NCBI GenBank assembly: GCA_020746995.1
Contig: JAGPXD010000002.1
Coordinates: 2,108,001 to 2,172,000, forward strand
Source: Plectosphaerella cucumerina
Taxonomy: Eukaryota; Ascomycota; Sordariomycetes; Glomerellales; Plectosphaerellaceae
Reading direction: 5' to 3'
DNA length: 64,000 nt
The notes beneath the pieces are model-generated. The model did no database searches, had not been told where the DNA came from, and saw only the letters and a list, made by a program, of their open reading frames with translations. The position numbers and the translations under genes were made by a program. Below are positions 42,778-52,846 of the stretch, piece by piece. Every line of letters starts with the position of its first letter. Within the stretch, counting starts at the first letter, position 1.

Positions 42778-43659
42778 TCATGCTGGTCTATCAATCACCT
42801 TCATGGCACTTGAAAGTACGCCCCAAGCTTCCTCCACGTCCGCTGGTATGTCGACATGAGGGATGAACCCCTTCCCTCGCGGGCCGTATCCTCGCTCGTC
42901 GTCTCTCATGCGCGGGATCTCTCCGATAAGGAGGTCAAGGAAACGTCGCATGTCCCAGAGTCCGTTCTTCCTCTCTCCAGTCGGCCCCTGGCTGGAGTAC
43001 TGAAGACCATCTGCAGCATCCAAGCCTCCCTCGGAGCCTGAAGTCGCCTCGACGACTGGCACAAATGTTGGCCAGGCAATGATCTTCGGGCCCGAAACTC
43101 CAATATCGGCGTAGGAATGCTCAAACGAAGCGGTCGTGCGGCGGCTCATGGTGGGATCCTGAACAACAACGATGGATCGTGGTGAGATGAGACCCTGCGC
43201 GTCGAGGGTTCTCTTGGTTTCTTGGGCGTTGGCCCCGCAATTTGTCGAGCGGTCCTCGATGAATATGAATGGAGAACCCTCCGACTCGGAGGACAAGCCG
43301 TACCACCGCTGGGCGATCATCTCAAAGATGCGCGACTCGGGCAACCCCTGGATCTCATCACCGAGGATGTGATACCTGGGGTGTTGTCTGACGGCGTCGT
43401 ACATGAATGTCGTAGAATGGCCGATGCCACCGCAGATGACAAGGGCTATGTTTCTATCGTTGCAGAAGTCGGATGAGGAGACCAAGGAGAAGACGTCGTC
43501 GCCGAGGGAGAGGATGGCCGAGCCGCAGAGGACGATGACGTCGGGACCTTGATTGGCGGGGAGCCCATCGAGGAAGTGCGCCACGCCGGTGGCGCTGTGG
43601 ATCTGCTCGTGCGCGAGGAAGCGAGAGAGTGTGTTGACTGCCTGCGCGATGGACTCCAT
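42778..43659 (-). CDS. DUF218 (YdcF/SanA-like) protein
   Basis: 293 aa, intronless, start at 43659 (MESIAQAVNTLSRFLA). The core has the Rossmann-like pattern of DUF218: VIVLCGSAILSLGD near the N-terminus, ALVICGGIGHSTTFMYDAV, FIFIEDRSTNCGANAQETKRTL and SIVVVQDPTMSRRTTASFEH. The pattern matches E. coli YdcF, reported to bind S-adenosylmethionine, and is spread among fungi with no firm function. No signal peptide. It converges on the propeller gene (74 bp apart) and its start lies only ~180 bp from the transposon edge, so the insertion may have altered its promoter. Confidence 0.83.
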   Translation of the reverse strand: MESIAQAVNTLSRFLAHEQIHSATGVAHFLDGLPANQGPDVIVLCGSAILSLGDDVFSLVSSSDFCNDRNIALVICGGIGHSTTFMYDAVRQHPRYHILGDEIQGLPESRIFEMIAQRWYGLSSESEGSPFIFIEDRSTNCGANAQETKRTLDAQGLISPRSIVVVQDPTMSRRTTASFEHSYADIGVSGPKIIAWPTFVPVVEATSGSEGGLDAADGLQYSSQGPTGERKNGLWDMRRFLDLLIGEIPRMRDDERGYGPRGKGFIPHVDIPADVEEAWGVLSSAMKVIDRPA

Positions 43660-43829
43660 GGTGTGTTGAAGGAATCAGTATCCTCGGCGTATGAGATGGG
43701 GGGTGAAGGTACACAGATGAGACGACAGTCGGGCGTTTCCGAAGAAGGAGGCGCCGCGAACTAGCCGTTTTTGTACATCCCGATTCATCGCCATGCCCTC
43801 CCGTCTTAACCATCTCAGGAGAATATATG

Positions 43830-43837
43830 TGATTCAA
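43830..43837. repeat. Left 8-bp target-site duplication of the TIR element
   Basis: TGATTCAA occurs immediately outside the left TIR and again at 52754-52761 immediately outside the right TIR. This fixes the borders of the outer element at 43838 and 52753. Confidence 0.88.
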
Positions 43838-44160
43838 GGGCCTGGCTAGCAGGGCACCACGTTTTGATAGCAGGGCACCAAAAAGCGGGGACCCAAGGTA
43901 GTCCGAGCTCGGAGTACAGGCTCTAAGCCTAATTAGGATTCTACCACCCCAGCCCGCCCGCTAATTTTTAGCTCGCCGCCCACAATTACTAACTTCAATC
44001 CAGCCCTTCAACCTAGCTAACCTCAACCTTACTACTAACCTACCCTTCCGCGATCACGGTACACACCTGTTTTCGCCCCTTACCGCCGGTCGCGATAGAT
44101 ACTACTATCGTAGATAGTAGCGGTAATCCCTACGGCCCCCCCCCGCCCGCTGTAACCTAC

Positions 44161-44715
44161 ACTATATTTAAAAAGGCCGACAAAACTGTAAAAAATCACA
44201 CCCTCGCTAACAGCTATAGCCTAGTCGTTAAGAAATACTACGTTACTAAGCTTACCGCGCGATATACCTATAGGTACGGCAAAGGTAAGGCTATAATATC
44301 GTAAGCCTTAGATAACGTATATAATTCGAAACGCCGGAAAACTAGCTCTTAGATAACGGGATACTCCTTCTCGATAAATATTAAGCGCCAGGACAACTAA
44401 TAGTAGGCTATTCTACTACCTACGGGCGTTAAGAATTAGTAGTATAACTATAACGTAGTATCTACGGTATTTTTCGGATACGTACGAAGCGTGATTCTCG
44501 CTACCCGGCGTAAAGATATCGTTACTATATAGAATAGCGGAATTCGGCCTCGGGATATCGTTACTAGCCTTGCTAACCTACAGGCAGGTAAGGCTATTAC
44601 GGATATTACCCGTAGGGACGTTATAAACTTACTCGCTAAGTACCGCCTTACCGAGCTTGCCGGCCGTACGCTACTATAGTAGCTACTTAACGTAGGTATC
44701 CTACTCCCTACGTAA
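44161..44715 (+). pseudogene. MULE transposase N-terminal remnant (RIP-type stops)
   Basis: Read on the plus strand, a single frame with several TAA/TAG codons follows the order of a FAR1-type DNA-binding start: YSLVVKKYYVTKLTARYTYR, KRRKTSS, ITGYSFSINIKR and a YNYN in place of the expected His-Asn-His (C-to-T change turns His into Tyr), then RPRDIVTSLANLQ and DVINLLAKYRLTELAG. Stops fall where Gln or Arg codons would be expected. The reading ends at the retroelement border and no catalytic domain was found beyond it. Identification is from remembered family pattern. Confidence 0.6.
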
Positions 44716-44716
44716 T

Positions 44717-45184
44717 TATTACGACCCAGGTATAATCCCAAGGATATATAGGCTGGATAGGGGTTGGGGTATACTAGTAGTTCGCCCTGGGCGATAGAAT
44801 AGAATAATACTTAGCGGTCGTCGTCGTTGTGTTTGTCGTTAATATTGTAAAGTGTTACGCTTCTTTACTAGAGGCTAAAGGAGGTTTCTAATAAAGACTT
44901 AAATTAATTACTATTGTAAGTCTATCTATTTTAACCGGTAATCGAGTATTTACTTAAGTACTCGATACCTATCCCTGGATTACCCAGACTAGTAATCTAT
45001 CCTAGCGATATTATTAGTTAGTTAGATTATAGCTTACTACGCTTTATAAGCTAAAGGCTTATAGCTTACGGTGATCTAAGCTCTATACACGATTAGTTAG
45101 ATATAGTAGGCCTTAGGCCGGCTTATCGGTAGCCGATAACGCGACCCTTACCTGGATAACTAGCTCCCTGAGCTAGGCGTTATA
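44717..45184 (-). repeat. LTR, downstream (3') copy of the gypsy element
   Basis: 468 bp, matching 51300-51767. On the element's strand it begins TATAACGCC and ends GTCGTAATA, consistent with original TG...CA ends changed by C/T transitions. It directly follows the polypurine tract. Confidence 0.9.
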
Positions 45185-45201
45185 AGATTCCCCTCCTCTA
45201 G
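45185..45201 (-). other. Polypurine tract of the gypsy element
   Basis: On the minus strand the text directly before the LTR is CTAGAGGAGGGGAATCT. A purine run next to the 3' LTR primes plus-strand synthesis in LTR elements; its position shows the element points leftward. Confidence 0.75.
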
Positions 45202-45910
45202 GTTGATATCCTAGCGACTATAAATAGTAAGTACCCCCGTTAGGCGGGTCCCGTTAGACTTCCTTCTTTTAACTAACTAACACGATATCTAGTTAATTAT
45301 CCGAGTTTCCTTTATCCCGAAAGACCCGCGAGTGTTATCGCCTAGCCGACCGAATTAAACGAAATTACGTTAATACCGATATACCTTATACGCTATATTT
45401 CTAGAAGAAACTTCGGTATCGTATAAACCCGAAGTCTTCTAAGTATTCCGAATACGTAAAGTATAGGCGAAAATACGATAGTATCCTAGTAGTGGTATCC
45501 TGTAAGTACTACTCGCGTCGTTACTTATAGTCCTGTCTGATAGTAATAGTAGAACGTCTCGAAAGATTAGAGAAGGTTTTAGAGGAGTAAGAGGAGGATA
45601 CTAAAGAGTGTTTAGTATAGCTATAAGAGTAGCTGGTAGAGACTGTAAGTCGCTTACGGCGAATCCGCGCGACTAAGAAGCGGGTAAAAGAAAAGGCGGA
45701 AGAGGTGTTCTAGTATAGCCTGTAAGAGGTGGAGGAAGAAGAGGTAGAAGGTGTAAGCTTAATATCGGCGTTAGGTGCGTACGAGCGTTAGGTAGTTAAC
45801 GATCTGTTAGCCTTAGGCGTGTCGCCCGACGCTAATTTCTCGTTATTTAGGTTAGGAATACTTAATAATACTATCGAAGGCGGAGCTATACGTTCTAGAG
45901 GTAATTAAGG

Positions 45911-46020
45911 GGCTCCCAGGTATTTTCTTTATATCCGTATCCTTCCTATTTAACTAAGTACTTGTTATGTCCTTTGTGGTTAGTACGATGGTCGAGAATG
46001 CGCTCGACGGTGTATTCCTC
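45911..46020 (-). pseudogene. Chromodomain remnant at the integrase C-terminus
   Basis: Minus-strand translation gives EEYTVERILDHR, then KGHNKYLVK, a stop, EGYGYKENTWEP. This is the chromodomain found at the end of chromovirus integrases; the stop stands where the conserved Trp of LVKW is expected (TGG to TAG). Such domains direct insertion to chromatin marks in related elements. Confidence 0.8.
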
Positions 46021-46765
46021 CGTGTCGTCCGTAGGTAAGTTATATTTAAGCGGCACGCCGTCTAGTACGGGCTCGAGAAGTACGATATAGAAGACCGGGT
46101 GTATTTTTATATTCTTAGGTAAGGAGAGTCGAAAATTAGTTTCTAAGATTTTCTTAAGAATTTTAAAAAGTCTGATTTTCTTAAAATCTAATTTATTATT
46201 TAGTTGTTTTGTTTTAATATTTTTATAAATAAGATAGACTTTATCCCCCTCCTGGAAGGATAGTCCCTTTATCCTTAACTAGTTAGTATATTTAGTTATT
46301 CTAAGCTATACTAGTTAAAGGTCGTTACAAAGTATATTGTGGATTTTTTAAATATCGTCGGTAAGTTTAGTCGCCTTAGGAGCTTTTAAGGCTTCCCGTA
46401 GTTCTCCGTATATAGTAGGTATAAACCTATAGTTAGCGTAGAACGGTGAGACTTTGGTTGCCTTGCTTGGTACGCTATTATATACGAACTAAGCGGTAGG
46501 TAATAGTTAAACCTAGTTCTCCTGTTAGTAGTCGACGTAGTAGCGAAGGTACTACTTAAGTATTTAATTTGTACGTTTAGTCTATCCGTCAGACTATAGG
46601 TGGAATACGGTAGAGAGGTTATAATCTAGTCTAAGTTATTTTATAAATGCTTTCTAAAAGTTACTTGTAAATAGCTTATCGCGATCCGATATAATACCCT
46701 TAGGTATACTATACTACAAGGCGACGTTACGTAGGAAGACGTAGGAAAGGTCTTCCGTAGTTCCC

Positions 46766-46832
46766 GTTTTAAGGTATAGTATAAAGTAGGTATATTTCGT
46801 AAATCGGTCGACGATAACTAGGATAGAGTTGT
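46766..46832 (-). pseudogene. Integrase core remnant
   Basis: Minus-strand translation reads NSILVIVDRFTKYTYFI, matching the fungal gypsy integrase block D-SILVIVDRFTKYAHFI with one expected His replaced by Tyr, as C-to-T change would do. Confidence 0.75.
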
Positions 46833-47399
46833 ATTTTTTCCCGGAAATCGGCTCCTCGGATAGTAGTAGGTCCGTAATAAAGTCCTATAAGATGGATATC
46901 TATAGACTATCTGCGACAGGGAGAGGTTGGATTTCTCCGTATAGCTTGTGTCGCGAGGCTTTGCTTTTTCGATAGAGGTTATAATCCTTAATTACTTCCT
47001 GGACTTATTATCGGGTAATCTGGGTGTTATAATATTATCGGAGGCGTTAGAAAGTCTTCTAAACCCCTTAGTAGCTATATACGGGTATACTATAGACTCG
47101 ACGAATAAGCTACTCGGTAGTCTCCTTAGTCGTAGCTAAGACCTCGAGGACTCGTTTATTAGGTACTAGATCTCCGTTAGCGTTAATCGAGAGGATAGTG
47201 TTATAGTTAGGGACTTCCGTACTAAGGAGGTCGCTACGGCGGCTAAGTATATCGGCGTGGCTATACTCTAACCCTTTACGGTAAGTAATAGTAAAGTTAA
47301 ATTCCGAAAGGAACTCTACCTATTATATCTATCGTTTATTTAACTCCTTTGTAGTTATAAAGTTAATAAGGTTCTTATAGTTAGTATAAACCCTGACCG

Positions 47400-47560
47400 G
47401 GTGTGTCGTACTAGAGAGGTATAGCTTCTATTCTTTAAATACTTTAATAATAGCTATTAGCTCCTTGTCGTGAATCTAGTAGTTAAGCTCGGGTCCGTGG
47501 AGCTTTTTGGAGTAGAAGGCGACGGGGTGTAGTCGTCCTTTGGTATCTTGTTGTCCGAGT
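47400..47560 (-). pseudogene. RNase H remnant
   Basis: The minus strand reads LGQQDTKGRLHPVAFYSKKLHGPELNY, stop, IHDKELIAII, the block around the RNase H active site of fungal gypsy elements, with a Gln codon turned to TAG. Confidence 0.75.
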
Positions 47561-47959
47561 TACCCTCCGAGTGTGTAATCGGATGTATCGGTCTCGACCT
47601 CGAACTGTCGTTTAGGGTTAGGAATCGTAAGGATAGGTTTGTTAAGAACTTAATCCTTTAAAGCTTAGAAAGTTTTTCGTTCGGTTTTACCCTAGGTAAA
47701 GGGTTAATCTTTCTTAGTAAGGTTAGTAAGAGGTCGGGCTATATCGCTATATCCTTTGATAAAGCGGTGATAGAAGTTAATAAATCCGAGTAGTCCTCTT
47801 ATATCCCGTAAATCCTTTGGTTTAGGCTACTCCCTGACTGTTTGGATTTTCTTAGGGTCTATTTGGATTTCTCCGGGTCGGATATTATATCCGAGGAAGT
47901 CTACTTCCCGAGCGTGGAACTTTGTCTTTTTAGGTTTAATAAGTAGCTTAGTTTCTATT

Positions 47960-48160
47960 AGTTATTAAAGGACTTAGTAGATATACTTCTTATAATCTTC
48001 GAGGTTTCGCGAGAAGATAAGGATATCGTCGAGGTATACTACTATAAAGATATCGAGGAAGTCGCGGAGGACTTTGTTAATTATCGTTTAGAATATAGCC
48101 GGAGTATTAGTTAGGCCGAAGGGTATAACTAGGTACTTAAAGTATCCTTAACGGGTACGG
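47960..48160 (-). pseudogene. Reverse transcriptase remnant with YLDD
   Basis: The minus strand reads FKYLVIPFGLTNTPAIF, a stop, then INKVLRDFLDIFIVVYLDDILIFSRNLED. YLDD (about 48026-48037) is the catalytic box. The stop replaces the Gln of the usual ATFQ motif. Confidence 0.88.
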
Positions 48161-51100
48161 AATACCGTTTTCTACTCCTCGCCTTCCTTTATACGGATTA
48201 AGTTATATACGCCCTTAAGATCTAAGGCCGTAAAATACTATACTCCGACTAATAGATCTCGGAGTTTAGAGATAAGGGGTAAGGGGTAGTAGTTCTTAAT
48301 CGTGATATTATTAAGTTATCGATAATTAATATATATCCTGAGTTTACTATTCTTCTTAGGAACGAAGAGAATTAGGTAGCCGGCGGGTAATTTAGATAGT
48401 CGGATATAGCCTTTTCGGAGATTCTCCTTAAGGTACTTATCTAAAGCGACTTACTACTTCTCGTTTATCTAGTAAATTTTAAAGAATCGTAGCTGGGTGC
48501 CTTCTTTAAGTATAATCTCGTGGTTATAGTAGCTATATTCGGGGAGGACTGTATCGAGTTCCTCCTGAAAAATCGCGGTATATATATAGTACTCGGATAG
48601 GATATCCTTCGTCCGTTCTTTAAGTGTCTTACGTCGTTCTTTGTAACCAAGGTCTTAATAAAAATCTGGTTATAGAAGCCCTACGTGGCGTTCTAGTCGC
48701 TATATTAAAGCGAGGAGATATCTTATAGTCTCTCGCTAAGACTGTATCGGAGCTGTATCTCTCTATTAGATCTAGCTAAGATTCTAATTAATCGTAGGAT
48801 TCTACTTCCTAAGCTAGGGAATACCTAGAATAATATCCTATTTACCGATCTCGGTAATATCGAATTAGGTTAGTGTGGTATATCGATAGATACTAATATA
48901 GAGGGGTGTAGTCTCCTTATTAATACGTCCCTGATTATACTGTATAAGCCTACCTTCGGTAGATCTTAGTTAGTAAGGGTTTAGTTTACGGTTTGTTATA
49001 AGACTAAGTTACTATCGAAGTTATAGTAATATATAGTTCCCCTACGCTCTGCTATCTAGGAGCGCTACGTACTTCCTCCCGTTAAGGGTAACCTCTAATA
49101 TAAGGTACGCGGAGTCGCTTTTATTGTATACTGTGTTATAGAGGGTCTTATTATTTAGTTCTAGCGTCGGCTTATACCCTAGTTAGAGCGGCGTGACTTT
49201 TTTCCCGAATCTTTATAATATAAGTTTCGTCGCGATTTAGGACGACTTGTATTCTTCGAGTTATCCCTCCTGATAATCTATCGCGAGGTCGGGGGAGTCT
49301 GATTTTAGGACTTATCGTTAGGGTAATAAATCGTGGCTATCGATACTTTATCCCCTGCGATTTATCGCCGGGCGGCCCGGCTAGCTGCCTCCTTAGTACG
49401 GTATCCGTTACGACTATTCTCCGGAAGGTTATTAAACTCGGGGTCCTAAGTTAGGGGTCGCCTTTCTACGGCTTAAGTGTACTTCTAGAGGATTTACTCT
49501 ACTCGTTATAGCCGGATTTTGTATTCCTCCTTACGTAGAGTGTTATATTAGATTAGTATAGCTGCTACTTCTCGTGCTAAGCCGGGGATAGTCTAGATAG
49601 TACTCTATTCCTGTATCTTCCGAGAAGTGTGTACTCGGTAAGTATCGACAGGGTAGTCGAACTATATAGTTTCGCGGCTAAGGTAAGAGGATAGGTACTC
49701 TAGTAAGGGTCCGAAGATAATAGTTTGCTTACTGGGTAGCTTGATAAGTAGCTCCTAGTAGGGTAGTTCCTAATTAGTGTAAACGTAATCTATATCCTTG
49801 TTATCTAGTCGGCGGGGATAGAAATTATAGGTAATCTTAAGGGTATAGTACTATTAATAGTTATTATAGATATATTAGGCCTAGAATATAGTCTTATAGT
49901 CGGGGTTACTAGGGTATAGGTGCTTATTGTCCTTATCCCTAAGGGGGTTCTTAGTGAGTATATTCGGGTAGCGGACTACGTCTTTAGCGGAGTAGCTAAA
50001 GAAGTCTACTATTTTATTATCCTCGAGATCTCTATATCCTTTAAGTTTAACTATAGGTAGCTCCTGTAGCTAGGTATCCGGGATCGAGTTATTATCGGTA
50101 GACTCGGGTTCTTTAGTAGTTTCGCTTTCTACCTTAATAGTATAGATAGTAGGTAGGAGGTCCTAACTTAGTACTTTATCCTTAGCTGATATCTAGTTAT
50201 CCCTGGGAGTAGGAGGTATGTGTCCTAAGACTACGAGGGTTTTAACGGTAGTCTGGGATACCTTATACTTAGTAGCGTTAAGGTAACACGGGGGACCTTT
50301 AAGTCGCTTAGGCTATCGATATTCGCGGGCGAAATACCCGGTCTTATAATAGTTAAAGTATTTAATATCCTTCTTATCTTTACGTCCTTTCTATAAGACG
50401 TCGAGTTCTATAGGGCCTATATAGGTAGTTCCTCTATAAGCCGTAGTTATATAACGGTTGTTACGTTAGTAGTTATTACGGTACTTTTGTCCGGTATTAG
50501 CTTAGTTAGGCCTGTTAAATCGTCCGGATTATTATCTGTGTTTTTCCTACTTACGTTTATATAAACGGTTATCGATTTTAATAGCTATAGTAATATATTC
50601 CGTAAACTCGTCGGGTCGATTAAGCTTAGTAAGCTCGTCCTTGATTTTGTCCTTAAGTCCGGCGTAGTAGGCGGCTATCAGGGGGTTATCGTCCTAGTTA
50701 AGGCGGGCGGTAACCTATCGGAACTTAGCTGTATAATTAGCCGCGGAACCGCGCTAGTATAGGTTCCGGAGTTACTATTTAGCGGTATATTCCTCGTCGG
50801 GGTTACTAAAGGTTTCGCGGAGGTACCTCTCGAAGGCTGTAAAGGTTCCGAAAACCTCTTTAGTAAGTTTATCCTAATACTTAGGGTCGTTAGTATATTC
50901 CAGGTAATCTTTCTAGATAGGTTCGAACTAGTTAAGAGTATCACCCCTAAGGAAGGCGGCAGCGCTAAAGACCTTATCGATATCCTGTTAAAGGTCTTAC
51001 TAGTAGAATATCTAGAACGCCTTAAGATAGGTAAGGAATCCGGGGAGTTTATCCTTCTTTCTATCGAAGGTAGGGGGCTCGGGGTAGTAGAGGTATAGCC

Positions 51101-51299
51101 CTCTGTTAGCCCGGTTAGTAAGTTACTCCCTTATCTTATTATTTTCCTACTAAAGCTAGTTAATTATAGTAAGAACGGTTTCTATACTAGCGGCCGGGGC
51201 CTTAGTAGTTAAACCGGTCTCTCTAGCTACGGGTACTATAATACCTTATAAGTATTACTTAGTAGTCGTAGAGAATATACTAAATAAGAGTAATTAAAG

Positions 51300-51767
51300 T
51301 ATTACGACCTAGGTATAATCCTAAGGATATATAGGCTGGATAGGGGTTAGGGTATATTAGTAGTTTACCCTGGGCGATAGAATAGAATAATACTTAGCGG
51401 TTGTTGTTGTTGTGTTTGTCGTTAATATCGTAAAGTGTTACGTTTTTTTACTAGAGGCTAAAGGAGGTTTCTAATAAAGACTTAAATTAATTACTATCGT
51501 GAGTCTATCTATCTTAACCGGTAATCGAGTATTTACTTAAGTACTTAATACCTATCCCTGGATTACCTAGACTAGTAATCTATCCTGGCGATATTATTAG
51601 TTAGTTGGATTATAGCTTACTACGCTCTATAAGCTAAAGGCTTATAGCTCACGGTAATCTAAGCTCTATACACGATTAGTTAGATATAGTAGGCCTTAGG
51701 CTGGCTTATCGGTGGCCGATAACGCGACCCTTGCCTGGATGACTAGCTCCCTGAGCTGGGCGTTATA
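51300..51767 (-). repeat. LTR, upstream (5') copy of the gypsy element
   Basis: 468 bp, aligned without gaps of note to 44717-45184. Examples of differences: CCCAGG/CCTAGG, TTGGGG/TTAGGG, and a GTCGTCGTCG run read as GTTGTTGTTG. All the checked differences are transitions. Confidence 0.9.
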
Positions 51768-52700
51768 TAGGGGTAGTACTAGGGGTAGGGGTAGGCACGG
51801 GGGTAGGGGTAGGCTTTACTGTATACCTACCCCCTTACCTACTCCCTTACCGAGCCCGAGCCCTAGTAATAACGATAATCCCTACGAGGCTGGAACTATA
51901 GCGCTACGCTACTTAGTACGGTTTCTAACGGCCCTGGAGGATAGCGAAGATAACAATCTGACTGGCGGTAAGGCTAACGATAGTAAGGCTAACGATAACC
52001 TTATTCCGATATAATATAAAGGGCTTATAGATTCGCGGATTAGGTAGGATAAAGAGGATAAGCTTACTATAGTAGACGACTCGTAGATCTATAGCTATAT
52101 CGTAGTTAGAAGTAATCTGTGGATAGCCTTACTTAACACACGTAGGATTATACTTTAACACTAAGGAAACTATCACAAGAATAACGCTACTAATAGCCTT
52201 ACCGCAGACAGCCCTACCGGCCGCGCTAAGTACCTTGTAACAGGCTACTTTCCCAAGCTAGTACTCTATTTCCGTAGTTAACAGCCCGATCGCTGGGTTA
52301 CTAGTCGGTATAGGTATCGGCGCCGCTATATAGCTTTAATTAACGCCGTTACGACCGGTAGTTTTAAGCGCTTACGACCGGCAGTTTAATTAAACCTACG
52401 CCTCGCGATCGCTTGAATTAAACCGTTACGCCCGGGCGTAACCCTCGCGATCGCTTTAATTAACGCCCTTACGACCGGCAGTTCAATTAAACCTACGCCC
52501 GGGCGCGCCGATCGGCAACCTCGCGATAGCTTTAATTAAACCTACAGGCCCTGTACGACCGGTATACCTAGCGGGCTAATACCCCTGTATACAGGAAGTC
52601 TTTAGGGTATATAAAAAGCCCTGTTTTTGGCTAGGGCTTTATACAGGCTCGCGACAGGTTCACATATAACGACAGGTTAATCGGGTTAGCGTAGTCTGCT
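51768..52700. repeat. Right arm of the TIR element with sub-terminal repeats
   Basis: Just inside the LTR is a TAGGGG-rich run (51768-51815). Between about 52332 and 52550 a composite unit, CTTTAATTAACGCC / TTACGACCGGCAGTTTAATTAAACC / CGCGATCGC, recurs three times in altered order. Sub-terminal repeats are common transposase-binding sites. An ORF at 51712-52014 crosses the LTR border and is treated as chance. Confidence 0.6.
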
Positions 52701-52846
52701 ACCCGCTTTTCGGTGCCCTTCTATCAAAACGTAGTGCCCTTCTAGCTAGCCCCTGATTCAATTGTAAAGAATGGCTAGGCTTCAAATATGAGCATTATCT
52801 AGAGCGTCCCGTCAACGCCCACGGTATCATTGTGATTAGGTGGCCC

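Larger units (their letters stand above)
44717..51767 (-). mobile_element. Ty3/gypsy chromovirus-type LTR retroelement, reverse orientation, RIP-damaged
   Basis: Two 468-bp direct LTRs (44717-45184, 51300-51767) enclose ~6.1 kb. The internal part reads on the minus strand as fungal gypsy pol in the order RT, RNase H, integrase, chromodomain, with stops in every domain. A polypurine tract (AGAGGAGGGGAA) abuts the downstream LTR at 45185-45201, confirming orientation. The LTR copies differ almost only by C/T and G/A changes. No primer-binding site or target duplication could be recognised. It sits inside the outer TIR element, so it inserted later. Confidence 0.9.
43838..52753. mobile_element. 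MULE-like DNA transposon, decayed, with nested retroelement
   Basis: An 8.9-kb block of AT-rich, stop-filled DNA is bounded by inverted repeats of ~52 bp (43838-43890 and 52701-52753, about six mismatches) and by an 8-bp duplication. Each TIR holds two copies of an AGCAGGGCACCA-like 12-mer 22 bp apart. Inside, left part 44161-44715 encodes a damaged MULE transposase start; 44717-51767 is a Ty3/gypsy insertion; the right part has sub-terminal repeats. An 8- to 9-bp duplication fits MULEs (and hAT elements by length). The borders and TIRs are seen directly; the superfamily comes from the transposase remnant. Confidence 0.82.

Noticed and set aside
44448..44741. 97-codon minus-strand ORF in the transposon
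   Set aside because: Composition is typical of AT-rich mutated DNA and it overlaps the plus-strand MULE transposase remnant and the LTR border.
44712..51772. Five-base target duplication of the gypsy element
   Set aside because: Left flank GTAAT and right flank TAGGG do not match, even allowing C/T and G/A changes; none can be claimed.
51712..52014. 100-codon ORF in the transposon
   Set aside because: It begins inside the LTR and runs into TAGGGG-rich sequence; no transposon protein features.
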